DNA from: an uncultured Ardenticatenia bacterium
GTDB taxonomy: Bacteria; Chloroflexota; Anaerolineae; 4572-78; NAK82
Length of the DNA: 64,000 nucleotides
Assembly: GCA_937127125.1 (NCBI GenBank)
Contig: CAKZLO010000033.1
Location: 1-64,000, forward strand
Direction: 5' to 3'
Positions within the stretch are counted from its first letter, which is position 1; each line of letters starts with the position of its first letter. The notes beneath the pieces were generated by a model, which was given only the letters and a program-made list of their open reading frames with translations, did no database searches and had not been told where the DNA came from. Shown piece after piece: positions 7,912 to 17,016 of the stretch. Both the position numbers and the translations under genes were made by a program.

Positions 7912-10509
7912 TCACCGACTTTCCCTGCTCGGGTGAAAACGCCCCCCGACGCGCTGCAATGCAACTTCAACGAAGTCCCTGTCTTGTCCCAGCGGCTGCA
8001 GCCGCCGGCCGGTAGGCAGATCATATAACCCGACGCGCAGCGCATAACACCCATCCGGCATACCGGGCGGGAGATGGAGCCAGTAGGTGTCAATCACCAT
8101 CTCCTCTGGGCTCCACAGGGAGGTCGGATAGTGTCCTCGAAGCGGCATATTATCCTGTTGTGCCACCAGATGACCCTGTGCATCGAGCAGGTGGATGAAG
8201 ACAGTATAGTCATGTGCAATGACGCCAGTGGCTTGCCAGTGCAGCACCACCTGCACCAGACCTTCGTCTGTGGTATGTGCGTCCACGCCGCGCAAGAAGA
8301 TATTGTCCTCAAAGGGCACATTTAGCGCAAGCGCGGGCGCAGGAGGTGGCTGAGTGCGTACCCACAGTTTACCCAAAGTGATACTGTCTGTCGGAATGGC
8401 ACCCCCAGCCATCTGAACATCCAGGCGCTGCCCGGAAGCGCGATGATATAGGCCCACCTCGAAACGGTAGACGCCATCGGGAGCATCCGACGGTAGATCA
8501 AAGGGGTGCAAGTCCTGCACAACCAAGCCGGGCGGCCAGAAATGGCTATGCAGCAAGATGGAACTCCCCAGCGATTTATTGATCTGGGCGATGCGCTGCT
8601 CGCTCGACAGGTTGGACAGATGAATGAAGAGATCGTAATCCCCATCGATCGGACGGACACTTTGCCACCTCAACCAGAGAGAAACACGTTCTCCCGGCTT
8701 TGCCTGCTCCGGGTCGACACGAAACCCTAATAGGAGCAGGTCGTCGCCGAAGCTGGCCCTGAGCGGTTGCACCACCTCTGTGCTTTCGGGCAGGATCCGT
8801 GCACCAGGGTCAAGCGAGTACACATCCGCCACGGCCTCTCCGCTACTGGTGAGAGTCAGCAATGGCTTGCCGACACGCACAGCCTCGGTCAGTGCGGTTG
8901 CTTGTGTCGGAGCCAGCTGAGGCAGCAGGTGAGCCGTCCCCGTGCCATCCGCATGCGGTTCAAGCAGTACCCAGGCAGAGGGAACGCTTCCGTCGCGCGG
9001 CATGATGCAGACGACTGCCGGTTCGTCAGCTTCGGAGAAGCGATGGGCAGCGATTCGGGCAGCTACATCTTCAAACGAGAGGCTGTCCAGGATTGGATAA
9101 CGCGCCTGAAGCAAGAAACGCGTTGCCGGGTTGGTGTAGAAGCGGTTTGGGGTTAGCGTCAGCTGTCCGGTGCGACCGTTCAGGTAGTTGGCCACGACGC
9201 GTGCCTGATTACGCGGCGGGTCAATATTGTTTGCCCAGACGGAGAAGTAATTATATGCACTGCTGATGCCGCCTGCGGCGAGGAGAACAGATGCCGGCAA
9301 CAGCGCCAGCCACGTGTGCTCAGACGCCATGCGCTCCCAGGTGCGGCCGCTGAAACGCTGGATACACCAGCGGGTCAGCGCAGCCAGTCCAACCGCTGAA
9401 ATCAGCTGTAGTGCTGGCCAGGCCAGGATGCCCCGCAGGATGGTGGTGACAGCATCCCAGTCCTGGCGTGAAAGCAACACGGGCAGGAGCCCCACCATCC
9501 ACCAGGCGATGAGCCACCAGGCAGCCGGACGAGGAGACCGGCGTACACAAACCAGGAGGCCGATCAAGAGCCCCAGGCCACTTATGGCATTAAGGCTGGG
9601 CCAGTTTCCTACCCAGCTGCCTGCCCCGAAGTGGATAATCAACAGTCGGGAGAGATTCTCCCCCAGCGTCGCCGGCAAAGCGCTGTCCATAGGCAGGCTG
9701 ACGGCTGCCAGGCGGCTGCTAAAAGCATGCGGGTTGCGCACAAAGTAAAGCAGCAATGGGATGCAGACAGCGAATATGACACTCAGGAGAACTGCCAGCC
9801 CCCACCCCATTTGTCCGCGATGGCTACGCTGCCGTACTAGCCACATGCCAACGAGCAGAAACACCAAAAGCAACACCAGGCGTGCCGCGGTGTAGGTATA
9901 GAGAGTCAGGCCAAGCAGAAAACCAGCCATGCTCCACCAGAACAAGGCTGCTTTGCCAGACGAGGCAAGTGTTGTGCGGTATGCACGCCACAGGCACCAT
10001 ATGCCGGCAAGGAGTATGGGGGGCAAGGCAATGGCGCGCAACGCTTGACGGCTGAAGTATATGTGCCAGTAGCATACCGCCATCCCGGTCGCAGCCAGCA
10101 ATCCAATGTATTTTGGTGGGAACGTCTCTGCTCGTTCTACTCCTCTGGACGCCAGCTGGCGAGCGACAGCGGCCAAGAGGGGAATGGTCAACGTGCCCAT
10201 GACCACTGAGCCGAAGCGCAATGCAAAGGCGGAAATGCCCCAGATGTGCAGAACAACGCCCTGAAAGTACAGGAAAAGTGTTTCGCGGCCGAAGTTGTTC
10301 TGCAGAAACGGGGTCAGCCAGCCCCAGCGCACCAGCTGAAGCGCGTCCAGTCCATCAATGCTTTCGTCCAGGCTGAGCGCTTGCGGCAGGTCGTCTAGCC
10401 GCATGACACGCAATGCAAAGGTCACCCACACCACGAACACCATGAGCCAGAAGGGCAGCCTATCCGAGGCTGTTTTACCAGACTGGTTGGGGACACTACC
10501 TAATTTCAC
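7912..10509 (-). CDS. GT39/PMT-like membrane glycosyltransferase with two C-terminal beta-sandwich modules
   Basis: The start is set at GTG 10509, whose GTGA overlaps the TGA of the previous gene; a longer in-frame extension would add 71 Cys/Arg-rich residues lying in that gene. The product is 865 residues. The N-terminal half is polytopic (about residues 15-420), with the acidic pair LSLDESIDGLDAL in the first outer loop as in PMT/ArnT glycosyltransferases that use polyprenyl-phosphate sugars. After a mixed region come two copies (about 588-695 and 735-835) of the extracellular module shared across this operon, recognisable from DYTVFIHLLD, YPTSLW and GLYDLPTGRRL. Donor and acceptor are unknown. 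Confidence 0.85.
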   Translation of the reverse strand: MKLGSVPNQSGKTASDRLPFWLMVFVVWVTFALRVMRLDDLPQALSLDESIDGLDALQLVRWGWLTPFLQNNFGRETLFLYFQGVVLHIWGISAFALRFGSVVMGTLTIPLLAAVARQLASRGVERAETFPPKYIGLLAATGMAVCYWHIYFSRQALRAIALPPILLAGIWCLWRAYRTTLASSGKAALFWWSMAGFLLGLTLYTYTAARLVLLLVFLLVGMWLVRQRSHRGQMGWGLAVLLSVIFAVCIPLLLYFVRNPHAFSSRLAAVSLPMDSALPATLGENLSRLLIIHFGAGSWVGNWPSLNAISGLGLLIGLLVCVRRSPRPAAWWLIAWWMVGLLPVLLSRQDWDAVTTILRGILAWPALQLISAVGLAALTRWCIQRFSGRTWERMASEHTWLALLPASVLLAAGGISSAYNYFSVWANNIDPPRNQARVVANYLNGRTGQLTLTPNRFYTNPATRFLLQARYPILDSLSFEDVAARIAAHRFSEADEPAVVCIMPRDGSVPSAWVLLEPHADGTGTAHLLPQLAPTQATALTEAVRVGKPLLTLTSSGEAVADVYSLDPGARILPESTEVVQPLRASFGDDLLLLGFRVDPEQAKPGERVSLWLRWQSVRPIDGDYDLFIHLSNLSSEQRIAQINKSLGSSILLHSHFWPPGLVVQDLHPFDLPSDAPDGVYRFEVGLYHRASGQRLDVQMAGGAIPTDSITLGKLWVRTQPPPAPALALNVPFEDNIFLRGVDAHTTDEGLVQVVLHWQATGVIAHDYTVFIHLLDAQGHLVAQQDNMPLRGHYPTSLWSPEEMVIDTYWLHLPPGMPDGCYALRVGLYDLPTGRRLQPLGQDRDFVEVALQRVGGRFHPSRESR

Positions 10510-13500
10510 TTTTGCGTCTCGTTCGTTGTTGTGTTGGGCAGGTGCAGTGTGGTCAATTGGATCGCATCTCTTGGCGACCCCGGCGCGGTTGCACTTGTCA
10601 GAGCCAGACGCTGGCCGCTGGCCGCATCGTAGAGCCCTACCAGGATAGCATATGTTCCCGGAGCAAGGCCAGTCGGCAACGGCACAATCACCTCGTCGCG
10701 AATGATCTCCCCGACATCCCACAGCAAGGTGGGATAGGCACCATCCGCCGGCGGACGATCCATCTGTGTCACGATTTCGGTGCTGCCTGCCCTCGTCAGG
10801 TGAACGAAAGTTGTATAGTCAATGGGGAGCGGGGCATCGCAACGCCAGTAGAGCACCACCTTCGCCGCCTTTGGCTCTACGGATAAATCGTAACCGAGAA
10901 GGGTGACCAGCCCACCCAGCGCGTCCGCACGCAGGTGCGCCGGAGATGGCTGGCTGACGGTCACACCCGGCGGCGCGCTGCCTACCTTGACCGTGCTCAA
11001 GACGACACTGGTGGCATCCAGCACGTTGCCTTCCGCGTCAACCAATTGCAGTGGAAAGATCTGCCCTGCCAACACCTGATACAGTCCGACGTCCAGGCGG
11101 TAGATGCCAGGTGGTGCCTCCGCGTCCACGGGCAGCAGATAGGGATCGGATACAACTTCACCAGCTGCCCAGAGGGCAGTGCTGTAATAATCCCGCGGAA
11201 CACGGTCGCGGCCGCCCCATTGTCGCAGGTCGGCGCCTAGCAGATGGTTAAACACAATGTAGTGACTCTGTATGTCTCGCTCAGCCTGCCAGTAGAGCGT
11301 CACAGGCAATGCGCCGCCTGGCTGCACTCTGCGCTCAGGGAGGTCATAACCCAGCAAAGTGATTTCACCGCCGAAGCGAGCATTCACTACGTGCTGAATA
11401 GGTGGCACAACAAAGTTGCGCTGACGCAAACGCACTTCTAATACTGGATCGCTGATGAAGATCTGATCCCCCTTGCACACCTGCACACGGTAGAGGCCGG
11501 CTGGCCAGCGTGCACCGACTATGAAGGTGAAGATTCTGCCGGTTTGGAGCACAGCTTTCTGTTCAGATCCACCCGGTCCCACCAAGGTCACGGCATAATC
11601 CCCCTCGCTGGTTCGCTGGTCATCCAAGCTGATCTGGATGGTGGCCCGGTAGCGAAAGAGAGGCAATGGGTTGTCCACCCGCCCAGATTGCCAGACGTCA
11701 AATGTGCCGCTGTGTCCATCAGACAGCTGCCAAGCGTGCCTGCCCGTGGCAACCGGCACGTCTGGCAGCGACACAATAGTCAGGCAAGAGCTCGCACTCG
11801 GGGACGGTTCCGGGTGATCGGTCATAGGCGGAGGCAACAGGCGTAGACACAGGCGGTATGAGCCTGCGCGCAAACCCGTCGACACCAGCCATATATTGTC
11901 GCGCACCACGTCACCCGGTTGCCAGGCACGCGTGGGATAACGCCCATCCACTGGATGTCCCAGCCACCGACTGGCGACGGCTCCATTCTCATCCACCAGG
12001 AACAGGTCGGTCAGGAGATCCTCAGACGAATCACCTCTGCTGCGCCACGTAAGGGTCACTGGCAACGCGCCGAATTTGTTCAGTGGATGCACTTCATAAC
12101 CGAGCAGCTCAATTGCCTCGCCGAAGGAGAGATGCACCGGGTTGACCACCTGCTCTGCAGCCTTGGCGGTCGTGCGTACTGGAAGAGGTTCAGGAAAGGC
12201 GGGCAACATCAGCCCGTAAAAATTGATCACATTCATGCCGAGCAGCAAGCTGGCCGCGCCAAGCGGGGCAAGCTGGCGCTTCTGTGTCCTGAACCACGTG
12301 GCCAGACCCTCTGCCAACAACAAACCGATCGACACGGCGGCGGGAAACAGGATGTGCCTTCCCTGCGCTGTCTCTATCACGTTGCCAGTCAGAAAAAAAC
12401 GCAGCAGAGGAAACGGCAACAGTAGAAGTATTTGTAGTATTAACAGTACAGGTGGATACATGGGCGCTGCCTGCACAGCCTTGCCCACTGAAACGCACTC
12501 ACAAACCGGCTCAGGTGTAGCGTAACTGCCCCAGCGGACGGCCCGGCGCAACAGCCCAGCGAGCGCCAGGATAGTCAGACAGGCGGCAGCAAAGCACAGG
12601 GCGATGCCAACCGGATGATCGAGTGGACTGCTCGGCAGCCAGAATGAGACAAACATCTGGATCAGCCAGTCAAGCCAGTTGAGAGGCGCCTGGACCACCC
12701 CGCTCGATCCCGTCAGAACGCCGCCGCTGAGGAAAGCGGCCACTTGCTGCAGACTGGCATCCGCACGTGTGCCAGCCATAAAGGGCTTGAGCAATCCGGC
12801 CCACCACCCCAGCTGATGCACTTCGTTGAAGTGCCACACCACGAAAATGAACCACCACGCAGCCGCGATGACATATGCTGCCGTAAACACAGCGAACCGA
12901 CCCAATGCCACCCCACCGCTTAATCTGCGACGTCGCACTGCCTGGATGAGCAGCGCTACCATCACTAGTGGGAACAATACCACGCTATATTTGGTGGTAA
13001 CCGCCATGCCCAGGCACACGCCTGCCAGAACGTAGAGCCTTACCCGCGCCGGCTGTTGCCAGGCCAGCACCAGACACCACGTGAAGAGAGCAGATAGCAA
13101 GCCGAGTAGGTTATCATCGTTCACAGCAGCCGCGATGAAGGTGAACTGCCCCCCCATCGCTACCAGAGCGGCCGCGCCGACAGCGATTGCTTCGTCATAG
13201 GGTCGTGCTGTGCGCACTACGAGATATATCACCACGATGGTGGCTGCACTGAACACCAGCGAGGCCAGTCTGGCCAGATGCCACGCCAGGACGATGCCCT
13301 GAAACGGGAATGCCTCATCCTCGGTGTGCACCAGGGCGAAGGGTGGCAGTCCATCGGCGATGAGCAGGCGCCGCGGGTCGAGGCTGTTTTGTTTCAGATT
13401 CGGCAGTGCGGCGTAGTCCACCCAACGCAGCGCTATCCCAAGCAGCATGTGGTACAGCATAGGCGAGTCCGACTTGTAGCCGGCCGCTTCGCGTTCTGCA

Positions 13501-13670
13501 TAACTGCGCGGCAGGTGGCCACGCTCGCTGATGAAACGGATCAGCTGCATATGCGCCGCCTCGTCGGGCGCCTCGCCTAGCAGATTCAGCCAGCTAAGGC
13601 CCCCCGTCATCGCAACGAAGACAGCCAGCACAACGACCAAAGTCGGAACACGCCGCGTCAGCGATTTCAT
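10506..13670 (-). CDS. GT39/PMT-like membrane glycosyltransferase with about three beta-sandwich modules
   Basis: 1054 residues; ATG at 13670 overlaps the previous stop by 4 bp. The membrane half (about 1-480) starts with a hydrophobic helix followed by GEAPDEAAHMQLI, carrying the acidic motif of the first outer loop. The outer half carries module copies at about residues 515-610, 765-865 and 920-1020, with LLGYDL, VTLYWQA, FVHLTRAG and VGLYDAASGQRL signatures, plus a more diverged beta-rich stretch at about 640-740. It is predicted to act at the outer face of the cytoplasmic membrane. Its close relative is the next upstream gene (13667-16993); the two look like an ancient tandem duplication. 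Confidence 0.85.
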   Translation of the reverse strand: MKSLTRRVPTLVVVLAVFVAMTGGLSWLNLLGEAPDEAAHMQLIRFISERGHLPRSYAEREAAGYKSDSPMLYHMLLGIALRWVDYAALPNLKQNSLDPRRLLIADGLPPFALVHTEDEAFPFQGIVLAWHLARLASLVFSAATIVVIYLVVRTARPYDEAIAVGAAALVAMGGQFTFIAAAVNDDNLLGLLSALFTWCLVLAWQQPARVRLYVLAGVCLGMAVTTKYSVVLFPLVMVALLIQAVRRRRLSGGVALGRFAVFTAAYVIAAAWWFIFVVWHFNEVHQLGWWAGLLKPFMAGTRADASLQQVAAFLSGGVLTGSSGVVQAPLNWLDWLIQMFVSFWLPSSPLDHPVGIALCFAAACLTILALAGLLRRAVRWGSYATPEPVCECVSVGKAVQAAPMYPPVLLILQILLLLPFPLLRFFLTGNVIETAQGRHILFPAAVSIGLLLAEGLATWFRTQKRQLAPLGAASLLLGMNVINFYGLMLPAFPEPLPVRTTAKAAEQVVNPVHLSFGEAIELLGYEVHPLNKFGALPVTLTWRSRGDSSEDLLTDLFLVDENGAVASRWLGHPVDGRYPTRAWQPGDVVRDNIWLVSTGLRAGSYRLCLRLLPPPMTDHPEPSPSASSCLTIVSLPDVPVATGRHAWQLSDGHSGTFDVWQSGRVDNPLPLFRYRATIQISLDDQRTSEGDYAVTLVGPGGSEQKAVLQTGRIFTFIVGARWPAGLYRVQVCKGDQIFISDPVLEVRLRQRNFVVPPIQHVVNARFGGEITLLGYDLPERRVQPGGALPVTLYWQAERDIQSHYIVFNHLLGADLRQWGGRDRVPRDYYSTALWAAGEVVSDPYLLPVDAEAPPGIYRLDVGLYQVLAGQIFPLQLVDAEGNVLDATSVVLSTVKVGSAPPGVTVSQPSPAHLRADALGGLVTLLGYDLSVEPKAAKVVLYWRCDAPLPIDYTTFVHLTRAGSTEIVTQMDRPPADGAYPTLLWDVGEIIRDEVIVPLPTGLAPGTYAILVGLYDAASGQRLALTSATAPGSPRDAIQLTTLHLPNTTTNETQK

Positions 13671-16600
13671 TTCACCCGCAACCTGACGACAGGGATGGCA
13701 TCATCCGCCAGAGGCGTACCATCCGTCGCCACGGCGGACAGCCGCTGGCCACTTGCTAGATGATACATGCCGACCAGCAGGCGATACGTACCGGGGGGAG
13801 CATCCGACCGGAGGGAGATGACGTAGCGATCGACTATCTGCTGCCCCACTTCCCATTGTGAGGTCGGGTAGCGCCCTCCTTGGGGCTGATTATCCTGCTG
13901 CCCCCATACCAGTCCGTCCGGCCCGAGTAACTGGGTGAAAACGGTGTAATCGTCCCTAGGAGGTCGGATGGCTTGCCAGTAGAGGGTCAAATGGAGTATC
14001 CCGCCGGGCGCCAGTGTCCTATCAGCTGCGGGCCACAGGTCGTAGCCGAGCAGCTGGATCTGGTCGCCCAGCGTCACTCGAAGCGGATGAGAGGGCATGC
14101 CATCCTCAGCCACATCCCTCACGCGCACCTGCCCCAGATACAGGCGATCGGTGGGCGTCTGCAGTGAAGTGTTGGTGAGAGGCAGCCAGGTAAGGGTGCT
14201 GTCCCTCTCGTCGGTTTGGTATGCGTAGAGGCCAAGCTGGATGGTATGCAGACCGGGCAGCGCGTCCAAATACACAGGGAGCTGATAGGTCTCTGAGACG
14301 TATTCACCAGGCGCCCACAACACGTTGGGATAGTGGCCGCCTAGCGACCATTCCAGACGCCCCCCTACGCGCGCCAAGTTGTCCAGCAGGTAGAGGGCGA
14401 TCGTATAGGGTTGGCTCATTGTGCGGCGTGACCGCCAGTGCGCCGTGATGGTGATGCTTTCTCCAGGCCAGCGAGCGGAACGTTCCAACTCATAGCCCAC
14501 CAGCTCCATACATGGTTCCACTGTCTCTTCACCGCAACCAACGATGGTTGCTTCCGGAGATGTTGTCAGAGATGCCAGCGGCTCAAAATTGCGCCAGCGG
14601 GTTGCGACTCGCACGAGCAGCCCTGTGTCCACCTCGCTCGCCGTTTGCAGCATGTATTCACCCGGCTGCACCGCTGCATCCGCGATGAAGCTGTAAGCTA
14701 TGAGCGCCTGGCCCTCCGGACCGCGACACACTGAGTGCAGAGCCACAGGTTGCCATCTCCGCGCCGGCTCCTGGCGGCTTGCCAGCCACACCGAGGGCTG
14801 CTCTCCTGGTGCACTGGCGCCTGCCGGTTGCTGGACAAAGACAGTAAATCCCTGTCGCAATTGGTGCACATCCAGGGTCTCCTGCTGCAGCGCACCCTGC
14901 GCCGTCCAAACCGCGATGCGCGGCCTGGTTGCAATTGCCTGCGCCGGCGGCTTCAGAGAGAGGCGGCTGAGCACCACCGGCTCAGGGTGGGGCAGTCTGG
15001 CATCGATCAGGGTGGCTGCCGACTCCGGCTGGACAGGGAGCATCTCCAGACTCAATGTGTAAATGCTCTCCGGCAGGCAGGGGGACGTAGGCAGAATCAT
15101 CGCATCGCGAATCAGATAACCAGTCTCCCAGGCGCGTACGGGGTAGCGTCCATCCAGCGGGTGGGCATACGTGCAGAGCACCTTTTCCTCTTGGGCATTC
15201 TGCAGGCACAGATGCACCAGGTAATCGCGAGTCTGAGGGGCACTGGCATACCAGTAGAGGGTGACCGGGATGCCTGCTCCCGCCTCAAAAGAAGGGATCT
15301 GCGACCCTGATGGCGACTCCGACGATGAGGGCAAATCATACCCTACGAGCTTCAGGCCGGGTGCAAAGGAAGCTTTGAGCCGATGCCCGATAGCAGCTTC
15401 CTTGGGGTTGATTGTCCGGACGGGTAGATAGGGCAGATAAACCGGTAGAATGATCGCTGGGAGGGCAACCAGGCTCAGTGCCAGCAGAGCGGTTGGCAAC
15501 GAAAAGGCACACAGAGCGCTCCATGCTCGATCCCTTGTTTCTCCTGTGCTAGCTAATGTGCCGGAGCGGTCCAGACACCACCGACGAACCGAGTTCGCCA
15601 TATCACGAGCAACATGGGGCAAGCCACTCAGCCCGTACACCAGCAAACAGGCGAGCGCAGTCAGCGCCGGATAGAGGTGGCGTCCCTGTGCTGTCTCGCG
15701 CGCCGGTCGCGATGTCTGGCGCATAACCATAATGCCCAAGTAAATCAGCACATGCAGCACCAATATGATAATGTCCCAGCGCCAAGTGGAAGGGTGTGAC
15801 AGTCGAGTGTGCCCATTGGCCTCTCTCCCGCTAGCGCGCCCGTGTTTGATTAGCTGCCCGAGCAGGCCGACTGTCGCCAGCAGCGCCCAGACGCCCAGCG
15901 TCGTATAGACCCATGCCGGCGCAAAGACGTGCAGCCAGCCGTAAGTGAGCCAGAATGAGCGAAAAAGCAGGTTTGCCCAATCTCCCCAGCCAAACGCTTG
16001 AGCGGATGCAGCACCCGCTGGCGTCTCAAACAGATGGCTTAAACCGGTGGTCAGCACCGGATCCCCGAGCGGAGCAATTAGTCCGCGTACCCAACCCAGT
16101 TCGGCCACCTGATTGAAGCGCACCAGTAGAAAAGCGAACCACCAGCCAGCCGTCAGCAGGAAGGCGAGCATCATCCACGCCCAGCGGCGCAGCCAGGCCA
16201 GCCAGACATGGCGCCAAGACGGGGAACGCACTGCATCACGCCAGGCAAGCACGATGCATAGCAATGTTGCTTCCGGCAGCAACACCAGGCTGTGGTACTT
16301 GGTGATCGCCGCCAGACCCATGAGGAGACCCAGTAACAGGAAGGCTCGAGGGTGGTGGGCACCTTGCGCGATGCGCACCATCATATAGACGGCGAAAGCG
16401 GCCAGTGGCACGACCAGCGCATCGTCGTTCACCACAGCGCTATGGATAAGGAAACGTGGCAGGAAGGCTACGCATGCAGCTGCCGCGACAGCGAGGCTGC
16501 GACGATGCGGAAACAAGCTCAGCCCGGTAAGATAGGCCGCCACCACCACGGTGGCACCCAGCGGCACCGAGACCAGCCGCGCCAGATGCCACGCCAGCAC

Positions 16601-16993
16601 GGCTCCACGCCATGGGAATAGCTCATCCTCCGTGTGGAAGACGCGATTCGCCCTGAACCCGTCCGTGGGGATAAGACGCTTTGGAGATGCTTGCGTGTCG
16701 GGCAGCCTCGGCAACGCGGTGGTGTCCACATGCTGGGTGAGCAATGCTACCAGTCCGTGGTAGATGGGAGATGCATCGCCCTTAGGGCCGATGGCGTGGC
16801 GTTCTGCAACGGTGAGCGGGGGGCGCCCGTGCTCGGCAATAAAGCGCACCAGTGCAAAGTGGTCGGTCTCGTCAGCTGCCTCGCCCAATGGCAGCAGAGC
16901 ACTGTAAACCGTCGCCAGACCGATGAACAGCCCCAGGATGACCATCAACGGCCAGTGACAACGATATCTCCGCAGTCCCTTTGCACCGTTCAT
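13667..16993 (-). CDS. GT39/PMT-like membrane glycosyltransferase with three beta-sandwich modules
   Basis: 1108 residues, the largest protein of the operon; the 3' end overlaps the next gene by 4 bp (ATGA). Polytopic N-terminal half (about 1-540) with the outer-loop motif GEAADETDHFALVRFI, closely matching the downstream paralogue (GEAPDEAAHMQLIRFI). Three module copies follow at about 548-650, 830-925 and 980-1085, the last with LLGYDLWPA, LTLYWQA, DYTVFTQLLG, RYPTSQW and VGMYHLASGQRL. The separated copies and an intervening beta-rich stretch (about 655-800) suggest a long rod outside the membrane. No good ribosome site precedes the ATG, 23 bp after the previous stop. Confidence 0.85.
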   Translation of the reverse strand: MNGAKGLRRYRCHWPLMVILGLFIGLATVYSALLPLGEAADETDHFALVRFIAEHGRPPLTVAERHAIGPKGDASPIYHGLVALLTQHVDTTALPRLPDTQASPKRLIPTDGFRANRVFHTEDELFPWRGAVLAWHLARLVSVPLGATVVVAAYLTGLSLFPHRRSLAVAAAACVAFLPRFLIHSAVVNDDALVVPLAAFAVYMMVRIAQGAHHPRAFLLLGLLMGLAAITKYHSLVLLPEATLLCIVLAWRDAVRSPSWRHVWLAWLRRWAWMMLAFLLTAGWWFAFLLVRFNQVAELGWVRGLIAPLGDPVLTTGLSHLFETPAGAASAQAFGWGDWANLLFRSFWLTYGWLHVFAPAWVYTTLGVWALLATVGLLGQLIKHGRASGREANGHTRLSHPSTWRWDIIILVLHVLIYLGIMVMRQTSRPARETAQGRHLYPALTALACLLVYGLSGLPHVARDMANSVRRWCLDRSGTLASTGETRDRAWSALCAFSLPTALLALSLVALPAIILPVYLPYLPVRTINPKEAAIGHRLKASFAPGLKLVGYDLPSSSESPSGSQIPSFEAGAGIPVTLYWYASAPQTRDYLVHLCLQNAQEEKVLCTYAHPLDGRYPVRAWETGYLIRDAMILPTSPCLPESIYTLSLEMLPVQPESAATLIDARLPHPEPVVLSRLSLKPPAQAIATRPRIAVWTAQGALQQETLDVHQLRQGFTVFVQQPAGASAPGEQPSVWLASRQEPARRWQPVALHSVCRGPEGQALIAYSFIADAAVQPGEYMLQTASEVDTGLLVRVATRWRNFEPLASLTTSPEATIVGCGEETVEPCMELVGYELERSARWPGESITITAHWRSRRTMSQPYTIALYLLDNLARVGGRLEWSLGGHYPNVLWAPGEYVSETYQLPVYLDALPGLHTIQLGLYAYQTDERDSTLTWLPLTNTSLQTPTDRLYLGQVRVRDVAEDGMPSHPLRVTLGDQIQLLGYDLWPAADRTLAPGGILHLTLYWQAIRPPRDDYTVFTQLLGPDGLVWGQQDNQPQGGRYPTSQWEVGQQIVDRYVISLRSDAPPGTYRLLVGMYHLASGQRLSAVATDGTPLADDAIPVVRLRVK

Positions 16994-17016
16994 CGTGGTG
17001 TCATAGCGTGCCTCGC

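Noticed and set aside
10510-10722. 71-residue N-terminal extension of the 7912-10509 protein
   Set aside because: It lies within the end of the previous gene, is rich in Cys/Arg/Gly unlike the membrane protein that follows, and a GTG overlapping the previous stop (GTGA) gives a normal start.
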